Origin: Cuspidothrix sp046080565
Lineage (GTDB): Bacteria > Cyanobacteriota > Cyanobacteriia > Cyanobacteriales > Nostocaceae
Assembly: GCA_046080565.1 (NCBI GenBank)
Contig: JBJTUF010000218.1
Coordinates: 1 to 23,158, forward strand
Reading direction: 5' to 3'
DNA length: 23,158 bases
This document shows, in pieces, positions 16,978 through 23,158 of the stretch (positions are counted from its first letter, which is position 1; each line of letters begins with the position of its first letter). Below the pieces are notes generated by a model. It made no database searches. It was not told the DNA's origin and saw nothing but the letters and a program-made list of their open reading frames with translations. A program made the translations under genes and the position numbers.

Positions 16978-17036
16978 TACGTGCAAACTCTGATTTTGGA
17001 TTTTTGGATACAAGCCGTCATGTTAGTCATACTCTT

Positions 17037-17060
17037 GGGGCAACCCCCTGTAGTTGCCCC
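17037..17060. repeat. GGGGCAAC hairpin repeat
   Basis: GGGGCAAC (17037-17044) and GTTGCCCC (17053-17060) form an 8-bp stem with an 8-nt loop, followed by TACTCCTAACTCC. The same GGGGCAACCAC core recurs in the 49-bp tandem repeat at 19670-19874. It could fold in RNA, but it has no T tract and is more likely a dispersed repeat. Confidence 0.65.
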
Positions 17061-17110
17061 TACTCCTAACTCCTCTCTTCTGCCTATCTATAAGATTAAT
17101 CAATAGTAGA

Positions 17111-17214
17111 TATAGCTGTAATCAGGATAATTAGGACATTATGAATCCTTGAAACATATACAATAATGCTTTTCCTCCTGCCTCCTCTCCTGAAGCTTCC
17201 TGCCTTCTGATATA
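17111..17214 (+). repeat. MITE-like dispersed repeat, copy C
   Basis: It starts TATAGCTGTAATCAGGAT, keeps AATTAGGACATTATGAATCC and the CCTTGAAAC block, and ends CCTTCTGATATATA. The right terminal repeat has GATATA instead of GCTATA, and the inner CCTAATCAT arm is decayed. It carries extra CTCCTGCCTCC-type units. Confidence 0.7.
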
Positions 17215-17334
17215 TAAGATCTTCTTACCTATGGGTTCATTCTATGCAGAGCCAAGGAAAAAACTTATAAAGAAATTGTTACAAAGTTTAGTAGAATGAC
17301 ATCATTACACAAATGAGTATTTTTTCCTATTGAC

Positions 17335-19023
17335 ATGGTAGAAGCTCACTTTCCTTGGCTTACCGCGATCGTTCTATTTCCCCTTATAGCATCCTTTCTG
17401 ATTCCTGTATTGCCTGATAAAGATGGCAAACTTGTGAGGTGGTATGCACTGGGTGTAGGTCTGGCTGATTTTATTTTGATGTGTTATGCCTTTTGGCAAA
17501 ATTATGATGCTACTAACACCAGTTTTCAACTTGTCGAAAATTATGTGTGGATGCCTCGTTTAGGCTTAAACTGGGCTGTTTCCGTTGATGGTATTTCTGC
17601 TCCCCTGGTACTTTTGGCAGGTTTTGTTACCACTCTTTCTATTTTTTCCGCTTGGCAAGTTGATCGCAGACCAAAGCTTTTCTATTTTCTGATGCTTGTG
17701 TTGTATTCTGCACAGGTAGGAGTATTTGTCTCCCAAGACTTGTTGTTATTTTTCATTATGTGGGAAGTTGAATTAATTCCCGTATACTTACTTGTTTCTA
17801 TTTGGGGTGGACAGCGCCGACGCTATGCAGCTACAAAATTTTTGATTTATACTGCGGCAGCATCTATATTTATACTCGTAGCAGCCTTAGCACTAGGTCT
17901 AAATGGCGGCACAAATTTAACTTTTGATGTTGCCCAACTGGCAAATAGAGAATATCCTCTAGCTTTGCAACTTGTACTATATGCAGGTTTGTTAATTGCC
18001 TTTGGCGTAAAATTAGCTATTTTCCCCTTCCATACTTGGCTACCTGATGCCCACGGTGAAGCATCTTCTCCTGTATCTATGATTTTGGCAGGTGTGTTAT
18101 TGAAAATGGGTGGATATGGTTTAATTCGCCTCAATATGGAACTTCTACCCGATGCCCATATTTATTTTGCCCCGGTTCTAGCTATTCTGGGTGTTGTCAA
18201 TATTATCTATGGCGCTTTAAATTCCTTTGCTCAAACGAATATGAAACGACGTTTGGCTAACTCCTCAATTTCTCACATGGGTTTCGTGCTGTTAGGATTA
18301 GCTTCTTTCACAGATTTGGGTATCAATGGGGCGATGTTGCAGATGCTCTCCCATGGTTTGATTGCTTCTGTGTTGTTCTTCTTGGCAGGTGTGACTTACG
18401 ATCGCTCCCATACAATGGTCATGTCTGATATGGGCGGTATTGGTCAAGCTATGCCAAAGGTATTTGCCCTATTTACAATGGGAGCAATGGCATCCTTGGC
18501 TTTACCGGGAATGAGTGGTTTTGTTGGTGAACTTTCCGTTTTTGTCGGTGTCACCACTAGCGATGTTTACACTTCCACATTCTGCACTGTCACTGTTTGT
18601 CTAGCTGCTGTAGGTGTTATTCTCACACCTATTTATCTACTTTCAATGTTGCGTGAAGTGTTTTATGGTTCTGATGCTGCTTTGATTTGCGATATTAATA
18701 ACAGCAGTTATGAAAATCAAGAAGACGAGGGAACAGCTTGTTTTGGTACAGATTGTCTCTTGCCTGGCCAATCCCTTTATACTGATGCTAGACCCCGTGA
18801 AGTATTTATTGCTGCTTCTTTCCTAGTTTTGATTATTGGCATTGGTTTATATCCCAAGGTGGCTATGCAGATGTATGATGCCAAAACTGTGGCTATCAAT
18901 GCTCAAGTTCGCCAATCTTACACCATCATTTCCCAGAGCAATCCTAGTATTTATGCTTATGGATTTTTAAATCGCCAAGTTCCCAGAACTGAATTTACTC
19001 CTGTGTTGGGAACGGTAAAATAG
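17335..19023 (+). CDS. ndhD: NAD(P)H dehydrogenase (NDH-1) subunit 4, NdhD
   Basis: 562 residues, the expected length. NdhD is one of the antiporter-like proton-pumping subunits of cyanobacterial NDH-1 in the thylakoid membrane, which serves respiration, cyclic electron flow and, with particular NdhD forms, CO2 uptake. About 14 hydrophobic segments are visible. Hallmarks include DLLLFFIMWEVELIPVYLLV, with the conserved membrane Glu, then KFLIYTAAASI, KLAIFPFHTWLPDAHGEASS, with the conserved Lys, and SHMGFVLLGLASFTDLGING. The product looks most like the NdhD1 type (respiration and cyclic flow) rather than the NdhD3/D4 CO2-uptake types, but that split is uncertain from one sequence. No other ndh gene is adjacent. 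A strong hairpin terminator follows the stop. A HIP1-like GCGATCG lies near the start. Confidence 0.95.
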   Translation: MVEAHFPWLTAIVLFPLIASFLIPVLPDKDGKLVRWYALGVGLADFILMCYAFWQNYDATNTSFQLVENYVWMPRLGLNWAVSVDGISAPLVLLAGFVTTLSIFSAWQVDRRPKLFYFLMLVLYSAQVGVFVSQDLLLFFIMWEVELIPVYLLVSIWGGQRRRYAATKFLIYTAAASIFILVAALALGLNGGTNLTFDVAQLANREYPLALQLVLYAGLLIAFGVKLAIFPFHTWLPDAHGEASSPVSMILAGVLLKMGGYGLIRLNMELLPDAHIYFAPVLAILGVVNIIYGALNSFAQTNMKRRLANSSISHMGFVLLGLASFTDLGINGAMLQMLSHGLIASVLFFLAGVTYDRSHTMVMSDMGGIGQAMPKVFALFTMGAMASLALPGMSGFVGELSVFVGVTTSDVYTSTFCTVTVCLAAVGVILTPIYLLSMLREVFYGSDAALICDINNSSYENQEDEGTACFGTDCLLPGQSLYTDARPREVFIAASFLVLIIGIGLYPKVAMQMYDAKTVAINAQVRQSYTIISQSNPSIYAYGFLNRQVPRTEFTPVLGTVK

Positions 19024-19030
19024 AAGAATG

Positions 19031-19067
19031 TAGATCCCCTGTTGTCAAAATTGGGGATCTAGTTTTT
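19031..19067 (+). terminator. Rho-independent terminator of ndhD
   Basis: TAGATCCCC (19031-19039) pairs perfectly with GGGGATCTA (19053-19061) over a 13-nt loop and is followed by GTTTTT (19062-19067). It begins 7 bp after the ndhD stop and is the clearest terminator in the window. Confidence 0.85.
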
Positions 19068-19080
19068 CACATTGATAATA

Positions 19081-19653
19081 GTGGCAGCCGTGACAGCAAA
19101 CTCAGCTAATCAATCAACTTCTGTTTTTCGCCTATCTCCCTTAATTCGGATCACACTGTTAAGTCTATATTTAGCTTTAACAGTACCTTTACCTTTCTTA
19201 GCTAAGGTAACAGCCGCACCAGTTCCACCATTATTTTTATGGGTAGGTATTGGTTGCGGCTTTGTGCTGTTATATGCAATTTTGACTGAAAGAGTTATCT
19301 TAGATGAAGCAGGGATTAAAGTCACTTACCCAGCTTGGGTTCCCCGGTTTTTCCGTCCTGGTTGGAGTTTATCTTGGTCGGAAGTCAAAGCACTAAAACC
19401 GCGCACTACAGGTCAAGGTGGGTTAGTCTATTATTTCCTGAGTCAAGATGGCAAAGCTTATTTATTGCCCATGCGTGTCTCTGGATTTGCTAAGTTTATC
19501 AATATTGTCCAAGCAAAAACTGGTATTGATACCACAGATGTTCGTCCTTTTTCCCAACCTTGGATGTATATTATCCTCTTAGGTTGTACTCTGCTTTTGT
19601 TTTTGGTAGATATTTGGACTATTCAAAATGCTTTGGTAATTGGTAATTGGTAA
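19081..19653 (+). CDS. Small integral membrane protein, conserved hypothetical
   Basis: About 190 residues from GTG 19081. A TTG at 19072 is an alternative but would sit directly behind the ndhD terminator. Two hydrophobic segments lie at roughly residues 24-65 (LLSLYLALTVPLPFLAK and FLWVGIGCGFVLLYAIL). A soluble central part of about 90 residues follows, with beta-strand-rich, PH-domain-like spacing (RVILDEAGIKVTYP, WSLSWSEVKALKP, GKAYLLPM), and a third hydrophobic segment near the end (MYIILLGCTLLLFLVDIW). It is probably anchored in the plasma or thylakoid membrane. Function unknown. The last codons (IGNW) and the stop are made from the TTGGTAA heptamer tract, so the C-terminus may have been reshaped by repeat expansion. 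Confidence 0.75.
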   Translation: MAAVTANSANQSTSVFRLSPLIRITLLSLYLALTVPLPFLAKVTAAPVPPLFLWVGIGCGFVLLYAILTERVILDEAGIKVTYPAWVPRFFRPGWSLSWSEVKALKPRTTGQGGLVYYFLSQDGKAYLLPMRVSGFAKFINIVQAKTGIDTTDVRPFSQPWMYIILLGCTLLLFLVDIWTIQNALVIGNW

Positions 19654-19658
19654 TTGGG
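19632..19658. repeat. TTGGTAA heptamer tract overlapping a gene end
   Basis: TTGGTAA is repeated three times from about 19633, followed by a partial TTGGGAA. The tract crosses the TAA stop (19651-19653) of the membrane-protein gene and supplies its last residues. Confidence 0.75.
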
Positions 19659-19669
19659 AAGCATCTCCT

Positions 19670-19874
19670 CCCCTGCTCCTCTACTAGGGGCAACCACGGG
19701 GGGATTGTCCCTACTGCTCCCCTGCTCCCCTACTAGGGGCAACCACGGGGGGATTGTCCCTACTGCTCCCCTGCTCCCCTATTAGGGGCAACCACGGGAA
19801 GATTGCCCCTACTGCTCCCCTGCTCCTCTATTAGGGGCAACCACGGGGGGATTGTCCCTACTGCTCCCCTGCTC
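19670..19874. repeat. 49-bp tandem repeat, four copies plus a partial unit
   Basis: Four units with a period of exactly 49 bp contain TAGGGGCAACCACGGG at 19685, 19734, 19783 and 19832, each flanked by CTGCTCCCCT. Differences are only a few bases per unit, for example GGAAGATTGCCCC in the third. A partial CCCCTGCTC ends the array 8 bp before the ABC ATPase start codon. The core GGGGCAACCAC links it to the hairpin repeat at 17037. Confidence 0.9.
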
Positions 19875-19882
19875 TTTTCCTC

Positions 19883-20626
19883 ATGCTCAGGTTAGAATCT
19901 GTTAATTTCTATAGACGGTTACAGCACCACCAACAATACCCGATTTTACAGGATATTTCCTTTGGGGTATCACCTGGCGATCGCTTGGCTATTGTTGGTG
20001 AAGCTGGTGCTGGAAAAACTTCTTTATTACGCCTCATTAACCGTCTGAGCGAACCCACTGACGGTAAAATTTATTTTCAGAATCAAGAATATCGCCACAT
20101 TCCCGTAATTCAACTGCGTCAACAGGTGATGTTTGTACAACAAGAATTTAAGCTGTTAGGGATGACAGTTGGCGAAGCTTTGGCCTATCCTTTAATTCTG
20201 CGTAGTTTACCTAAGCAAACTATTCAGGAAAAAGTCAGTTATTGGCAAGAAAAACTACAAATTCCTGAACAATGGTTAGGACGAACTGAAGTACAACTTT
20301 CTGGTGGACAAAGACAGTTAATTGCGATCGCTCGCGCCTTAGTAACCGAACCCCATATTTTACTCTTAGATGAGCCTACATCAGCCTTAGACAGTGCCAC
20401 AGCTACTCACTTAATCAAAATCCTCAACCAACTAAATCAAAGCCACTCCACGGCGATTTTGATGGTCAATCGGCAAATTGATTTAGTACAAGATTTTTGT
20501 ACCCACCTCTTACATCTTCAGCAAGGTCAATTACTGGTAAATCAACCTGCCGCTAATATAAATTGGGACAAATTAGCATCTAGTCTCGTCCAAGCAGAAA
20601 CTCAAGCAATAGCAGAATGGACCTGA
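19883..20626 (+). CDS. Stand-alone ABC transporter ATP-binding protein with altered H-loop
   Basis: 247 residues, one ATPase domain. Walker A is at 39-47 (GEAGAGKTS), a Q-loop at QQEFKLLG, the signature LSGGQRQ at 139-145, and Walker B ending in Asp163-Glu164 (ILLLDEPTSALD). The switch His of the H-loop is not seen: where ABC ATPases usually have THxxDL the protein has MVNRQIDLV (Asn196, Arg197). This is unusual and may reduce or alter ATP hydrolysis. The pattern LGMTVGEALAYPLILR resembles the YbbL/FetA subgroup, but no FetB-like or other membrane gene adjoins it, so the substrate is unknown. The ATG lies directly after the 49-bp tandem array and has no evident ribosome binding site. The array occupies the upstream region where a promoter would be expected. 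Confidence 0.85.
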   Translation: MLRLESVNFYRRLQHHQQYPILQDISFGVSPGDRLAIVGEAGAGKTSLLRLINRLSEPTDGKIYFQNQEYRHIPVIQLRQQVMFVQQEFKLLGMTVGEALAYPLILRSLPKQTIQEKVSYWQEKLQIPEQWLGRTEVQLSGGQRQLIAIARALVTEPHILLLDEPTSALDSATATHLIKILNQLNQSHSTAILMVNRQIDLVQDFCTHLLHLQQGQLLVNQPAANINWDKLASSLVQAETQAIAEWT

Positions 20627-20694
20627 TTAACTCTCAATTAATAACCCCAGATTCTCTTCCCTATTGCCTCTTCCCCCTTCCCTGTTCCCTTCAA

Positions 20695-21465
20695 TTAAGA
20701 ACTTTGAGTAGTCAAAACAGGAAATTGATTACTAAATCGCTCTCTCGGTAACTTAGTTTGTGTTTGGGGAATGTTAGCATTCAAAATTTCCATGTTAAAT
20801 CTGTATCCAACATTGCGAATAGTTTGAATTAAGCTAGGTTGACGTGGATCAAGTTCCACCTTCTTCCGCAGGGACAAAACATGAGTATCAATAGTTCGGG
20901 GGTTATCAATAGCATCAGGCCAAGCACGACGCAATAATTCCGATCTACTTAAAGGAACTCCCCCAGCTTGTGCCAAAACATATAACAAGCTGAACTCCTG
21001 GGGTGTAAGGTCAATAAATTCCCCCTGGAAACGAACACGGCGCTGGACTAAATCAATTTGCAAACTGCCATAATCTAAATAAGCTGGTGCAGAAGGTGTG
21101 CGGTTACGGCGGATAATTGCCTCAACTCTAGCTAAAAATTCTTGCATTCCAAAAGGTTTGCTTAAATAGTCATCTGCTCCGGCTTTTAAACCTGTGACAA
21201 TATCAGCTTCATTAGTACGAGCAGATAACATCAGAATTAATGGCTGTTGCTGACGATGTAACCAGCGACAAAACTCCACACCATCACCATCTGATAAATC
21301 CGCATCTAGAATAACTAGAGTAGGTTGATGGCTCAAGAATACTTCTTTTGCTTGATAAATACTGGCAGCTTGATGAACTCGGTATTCTAGTTGTTGCAAG
21401 TGCCAGCCCAACAACGACCTCAGATGGGGATTCCCCTCAACGATTTCAATACAAACCGATCCCAC
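20695..21465 (-). CDS. OmpR-family response regulator, atypical receiver (NblR-like candidate)
   Basis: 256 residues from GTG 21463-21465, with AAGGGG about 10 bp upstream. The receiver domain is at about 3-118. Asp54 (VILDAD) is at the phosphorylation position, Ser81 replaces the usual switch Thr/Ser, and Lys103 (LSKPF) is kept. The acidic pair is incomplete: VEGN (9-12) where VEDD is usual, so Mg2+ binding and phosphorylation may be weak. A C-terminal winged-helix DNA-binding domain follows (about 125-228; DYGSLQIDLVQRRVRF, LTPQEFSLLYVLAQ, RTIDTHVLSLRKKVE, IRNVGYRFN). After that comes a polar tail of about 25 residues. The domain order and receiver remind me of the cyanobacterial NblR/atypical regulator group, which acts without classical phosphorylation, but I cannot confirm this. 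No histidine kinase is adjacent. It is divergent from the DUF6761 gene across a structured spacer. Confidence 0.88.
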   Translation of the reverse strand: MGSVCIEIVEGNPHLRSLLGWHLQQLEYRVHQAASIYQAKEVFLSHQPTLVILDADLSDGDGVEFCRWLHRQQQPLILMLSARTNEADIVTGLKAGADDYLSKPFGMQEFLARVEAIIRRNRTPSAPAYLDYGSLQIDLVQRRVRFQGEFIDLTPQEFSLLYVLAQAGGVPLSRSELLRRAWPDAIDNPRTIDTHVLSLRKKVELDPRQPSLIQTIRNVGYRFNMEILNANIPQTQTKLPRERFSNQFPVLTTQSS

Positions 21466-21864
21466 AGTGGCAAGACCCCTTAGCGTTGATGAATTTCAAA
21501 TTAACAATCTCAAGGTTAAGGTTTTGTAGTTTTTGTTACTTCAATGGCTAGACTCTTCACATTTACCTCAACAAAATCTTGCAAAAAATTTATTTTCTAT
21601 CCTGTTTATAGCAACGCCAGCCACTTTATTAAATTTTCCTTATATTTATCTCAATCTTTTCTTAAAGTTATCTACTAGGGGTTGAGGGTTGACTGGCGAC
21701 TGCTGACGCTTGACTGTTACCCCGTTCGTATCCGTAGGTTATTAACCTCTATTTAAAGTTTGTTTGTAGTGATTTGCCCTACTCCTAAAGAGATATGGTA
21801 AACTCAGATTACAATCATCAACCAAAAGGAGTAGGAGAAAAATCACACTTAACTATCACCAAAG

Positions 21865-21892
21865 ATAGACATAGCTTGTTATATATGTCTAT
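21865..21892. repeat. Perfect 9-bp inverted repeat (hairpin 1)
   Basis: ATAGACATA (21865-21873) and TATGTCTAT (21884-21892) pair perfectly over a 10-nt loop. No T tract follows directly, so a structured leader or small RNA is more likely than a terminator. Confidence 0.6.
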
Positions 21893-21925
21893 AAGGGCTA
21901 ATACTTAGGCAAAATTCACCTAATT

Positions 21926-21959
21926 ATACAAATTTATGTCCTAGTAGGTAAATTTGTAT
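21926..21959. repeat. Perfect 11-bp inverted repeat (hairpin 2)
   Basis: ATACAAATTTA (21926-21936) and TAAATTTGTAT (21949-21959) pair perfectly around a 12-nt loop, TGTCCTAGTAGG. It lies 34 bp after hairpin 1. Confidence 0.65.
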
Positions 21960-22010
21960 TGCCAAACGACAACGCCGAAAAGTCAGAATTACAACAAACT
22001 GCTTCCGTGG

Positions 22011-22026
22011 TTGTGAATATTCACAA
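22011..22026. promoter_or_regulatory. Perfect 16-bp palindrome, operator candidate
   Basis: TTGTGAATATTCACAA is its own reverse complement. It has TGTGA/TCACA half-sites like a CRP site but with a 4-bp spacer instead of 6, so it is not a standard CRP site. It lies about 220 bp upstream of the DUF6761 start. Confidence 0.45.
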
Positions 22027-22144
22027 TCAACCCATTGATAAAAAAATCGTAAAAATAACTTACCAAATCACCATATTTCCGATTTTTTGGCGTAGTATGT
22101 AATTAAGTTTTTAGCTGCTGGGGGGTCTCACCCAAGGTGAAACT

Positions 22145-22163
22145 ATTAACTTATTAAGTTAAT
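22145..22163. promoter_or_regulatory. Near-perfect 19-bp palindrome upstream of the DUF6761 gene
   Basis: ATTAACTTA and TAAGTTAAT flank a single T, ending 80 bp before the DUF6761 start codon. It is AT-rich and could be an operator or lie within a promoter. No regulator can be assigned. Confidence 0.4.
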
Positions 22164-22243
22164 ACATAAGTAAAGAAGTGATATTTCATTAAGCGTGAAT
22201 CGTCATCTACAATTCTCATTCCACAGAGACTAATACAGCAGTT

Positions 22244-22498
22244 ATGCTCCAAGACACACAAACCATCCGCTACTACCAAAGACTTACCGACGCCTTCGTC
22301 GAATTATGGAATCGCGGTTATCGTATGGATGATATGCGGATGTATTTGGATGGATACCTGGCCGCACTTCGTCATAGTAACGTTATCGAACCTTATTGGA
22401 TTCATCGGTTAGAAGAGGAAGCCAGCCGCTATTTGTATGATGTATCGAACTTTGCAATGGTTCAGCCGGAAACGGAAAAGCAACATGGTTACTACTAA
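22244..22498 (+). CDS. DUF6761-family small protein
   Basis: 84 residues, intact. It is rich in aromatic and charged residues (TIRYYQRLTDAFVELWNRGY, RMYLDGYLAALRHSNVIEPY and IHRLEEEASRYLYD) and mostly alpha-helical, with no signal peptide or membrane segment. It matches what I know of the short DUF6761 proteins conserved across cyanobacteria. Their function is not known. It probably forms its own transcription unit, with structured DNA and two palindromes upstream and a hairpin terminator about 130 bp downstream. Conservation of this protein alone argues for a basic cellular role, but that is inference. Confidence 0.85.
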   Translation: MLQDTQTIRYYQRLTDAFVELWNRGYRMDDMRMYLDGYLAALRHSNVIEPYWIHRLEEEASRYLYDVSNFAMVQPETEKQHGYY

Positions 22499-22626
22499 AA
22501 AGGTAGTCTTTGATTTAAAAGTATCTGACCACCTATTGCCGTTGATGATTATAGCATAATTTTTGCCTTCGTCAATGGAACACGCCGGGATAAAATTTGG
22601 GAAATACTGCAATTGATATAATTTAG

Positions 22627-22652
22627 CCCCTCAGTTTTAAGCTACTGAGGGG
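22627..22652 (+). terminator. Hairpin terminator downstream of the DUF6761 gene
   Basis: CCCCTCAGT (22627-22635) and ACTGAGGGG (22644-22652) form a perfect 9-bp stem with an 8-nt loop, followed by AATTTT. It is about 130 bp after the DUF6761 stop. The U run is short, so it is probable rather than certain. Confidence 0.65.
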
Positions 22653-22950
22653 AATTTTGCTGATCTTTGTTTTATATAGGCGACTTGTAAATAAAAAATA
22701 CCCCAAAATTTCTTCTGATATCATGTCCGATGGAATACTTATCATATCTGTTGAGGCTGGTAATTCGGAAAAATAATTATTACTAAAAAACTTATATCGT
22801 AAGTGATTGCCCGGACTTAATATGATATAAGCATCTGATACCAATTTTATATGAAGCTGATTATGTTTATTACCTCCCGGCGTTGCCATCCCTCCTTGCA
22901 AGAGGAGACTACAGGGAGGTATTGTTTTGTGCATCTTCATACAGAATTCC

Positions 22951-23022
22951 TATGGCAGAAGGCAGGAGGAAATATATGTTTCAAGGATTCATAATGTCAT
23001 AATTATCGTGGCTAGAGCTATA
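22951..23022 (-). repeat. MITE-like dispersed repeat, copy D
   Basis: Read on the minus strand it begins TATAGCTCTAGCCACGAT and ends TTCTGCCATA. It keeps the GACATTATGAATCCTTGAAAC core seen in copy C. It is the shortest copy. Its flanks extend the terminal inverted repeat (AGAATTCCTAT and ATAGGATTCCT). Confidence 0.7.
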
Positions 23023-23058
23023 GGATTCCTATTTGAGTTTTGAACAAAATTAGGTATT

Positions 23059-23137
23059 GTAGGGTGTGTTAGAACGGAGTTCGTAACGCACCAAACCCTT
23101 GATAATGGTGCGTTACGCTATCGCTAACACACCCTAC
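23059..23137. repeat. Nested inverted repeat (GTAGGGTGTGTTAG family)
   Basis: GTAGGGTGTGTTAG (23059-23072) pairs perfectly with CTAACACACCCTAC (23124-23137), and inside it GTAACGCACCA (23083-23093) pairs with TGGTGCGTTAC (23106-23116). It is a palindromic repeat of a kind common in cyanobacterial spacers and could fold into a long hairpin. Confidence 0.85.
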
Positions 23138-23158
23138 GCATATTTCAAAAATCAAATA

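Larger units (their letters stand above)
16978..17334. other. 357-bp spacer upstream of ndhD
   Basis: The spacer holds a GGGGCAAC/GTTGCCCC hairpin repeat (17037-17060), MITE-like copy C (17111-17214), CTCCTGCC-type heptamers, and about 120 bp of AT-rich DNA before the ndhD start, where its promoter should be. No gene was seen. Confidence 0.7.
21466..22243. other. 778-bp divergent spacer with many inverted repeats
   Basis: The spacer separates the response regulator from the DUF6761 gene. It holds GACT/GTTGA-type heptamers near 21676-21715 and then a dense series of perfect inverted repeats at 21865-21892, 21926-21959, 22011-22026 and 22145-22163. A short + strand frame at about 21910-22100 (ending with TAA after FPIFWRSM) is open but below gene-like length. 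Both promoters must lie here. The folding potential suggests a small RNA or a long structured leader, not yet shown. Confidence 0.55.
22499..23158. other. Repeat-rich spacer at the right end
   Basis: After the DUF6761 gene come about 120 bp of ordinary AT-rich DNA, a terminator hairpin (22627-22652), about 290 bp resembling dispersed-repeat remnants (for example CCTCCCGGCGTTGCCATCCC near 22873), MITE-like copy D (22951-23022), and a nested inverted repeat (23059-23137). A 105-codon minus-strand frame (22623-22940) reads through this repeat material and is not considered a gene. Confidence 0.65.

Noticed and set aside
17847..18134. Minus-strand frame inside ndhD
   Set aside because: Antisense shadow of a strongly supported gene. 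The same reasoning removes 19110-19325, 21348-21551 and 22409-22612.
19670..19874. CRISPR array
   Set aside because: The 49-bp units are directly adjacent with no unique spacers, and no cas genes are present, so this is a plain tandem repeat.
21910..22100. Possible small + strand protein in the divergent spacer
   Set aside because: About 60 codons, no good start, and it contains one of the perfect palindromes and a hairpin, which suggests regulatory or RNA structure rather than coding.
22623..22940. 105-codon minus-strand frame at the right end
   Set aside because: It starts in a dispersed-repeat remnant and ends in the terminator hairpin. Such repeat-derived frames are common in cyanobacterial spacers.

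Overview
The window comes from a cyanobacterium, most likely a filamentous member of the Nostocales. The sequence evidence is AT-rich DNA with repeated GCGATCGC (HIP1) octamers, an NDH-1 subunit of the cyanobacterial NdhD type, a Tic22-family protein, a DUF6761 protein, a CobT/DUF2232 pair, and spacers full of heptamer-type tandem repeats and small dispersed repeats. No phage, CRISPR array, transposase, rRNA or tRNA was found.

Layout. 1-2581 is a damaged accessory region. It holds the end of an unknown + strand gene, a zinc-ribbon/coiled-coil protein, a 5'-truncated Hsp70-like ATPase, and an SGNH hydrolase that lacks its catalytic serine. The last two are fused head to head at about 1949-1961. 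2600-8468 is a minus-strand group: a very large coiled-coil/Hsp70-like protein, a Tic22-like protein and PrmC. 8469-9558 is a gene-free spacer with repeats. 9559-12206 runs on the + strand: a Crp/Fnr regulator, then a DUF2232 membrane protein 11 bp ahead of a CobT-family phosphoribosyltransferase, with a small coiled-coil gene converging on cobT. 12981-14108 is a lipoprotein-type solute-binding protein. Rpe lies on the minus strand at 14472-15179. 15391-16977 is an S8-like peptidase gene broken by two in-frame stops.

NdhD (17335-19023) is followed by a clear terminator, a small membrane protein, a fourfold 49-bp tandem repeat and a stand-alone ABC ATPase. An atypical OmpR-family response regulator is divergent from a DUF6761 gene. 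The 778 bp between them are rich in perfect inverted repeats. The window ends in dispersed repeats.

The housekeeping genes (prmC, rpe, ndhD, cobT family) look intact. The most unusual material is a four-copy, hairpin-forming, MITE-like repeat (8716, 14319, 17111, 22951), the head-to-head gene junction near 1957, the doubly interrupted peptidase, two different Hsp70/actin-fold ATPases tied to coiled-coil partners or domains, and the structured spacer at 21865-22163. I saw no complete new defence or mobile system. The best candidate for an uncharacterised system is the Hsp70-like plus zinc-ribbon/coiled-coil pair, and here its ATPase is broken.
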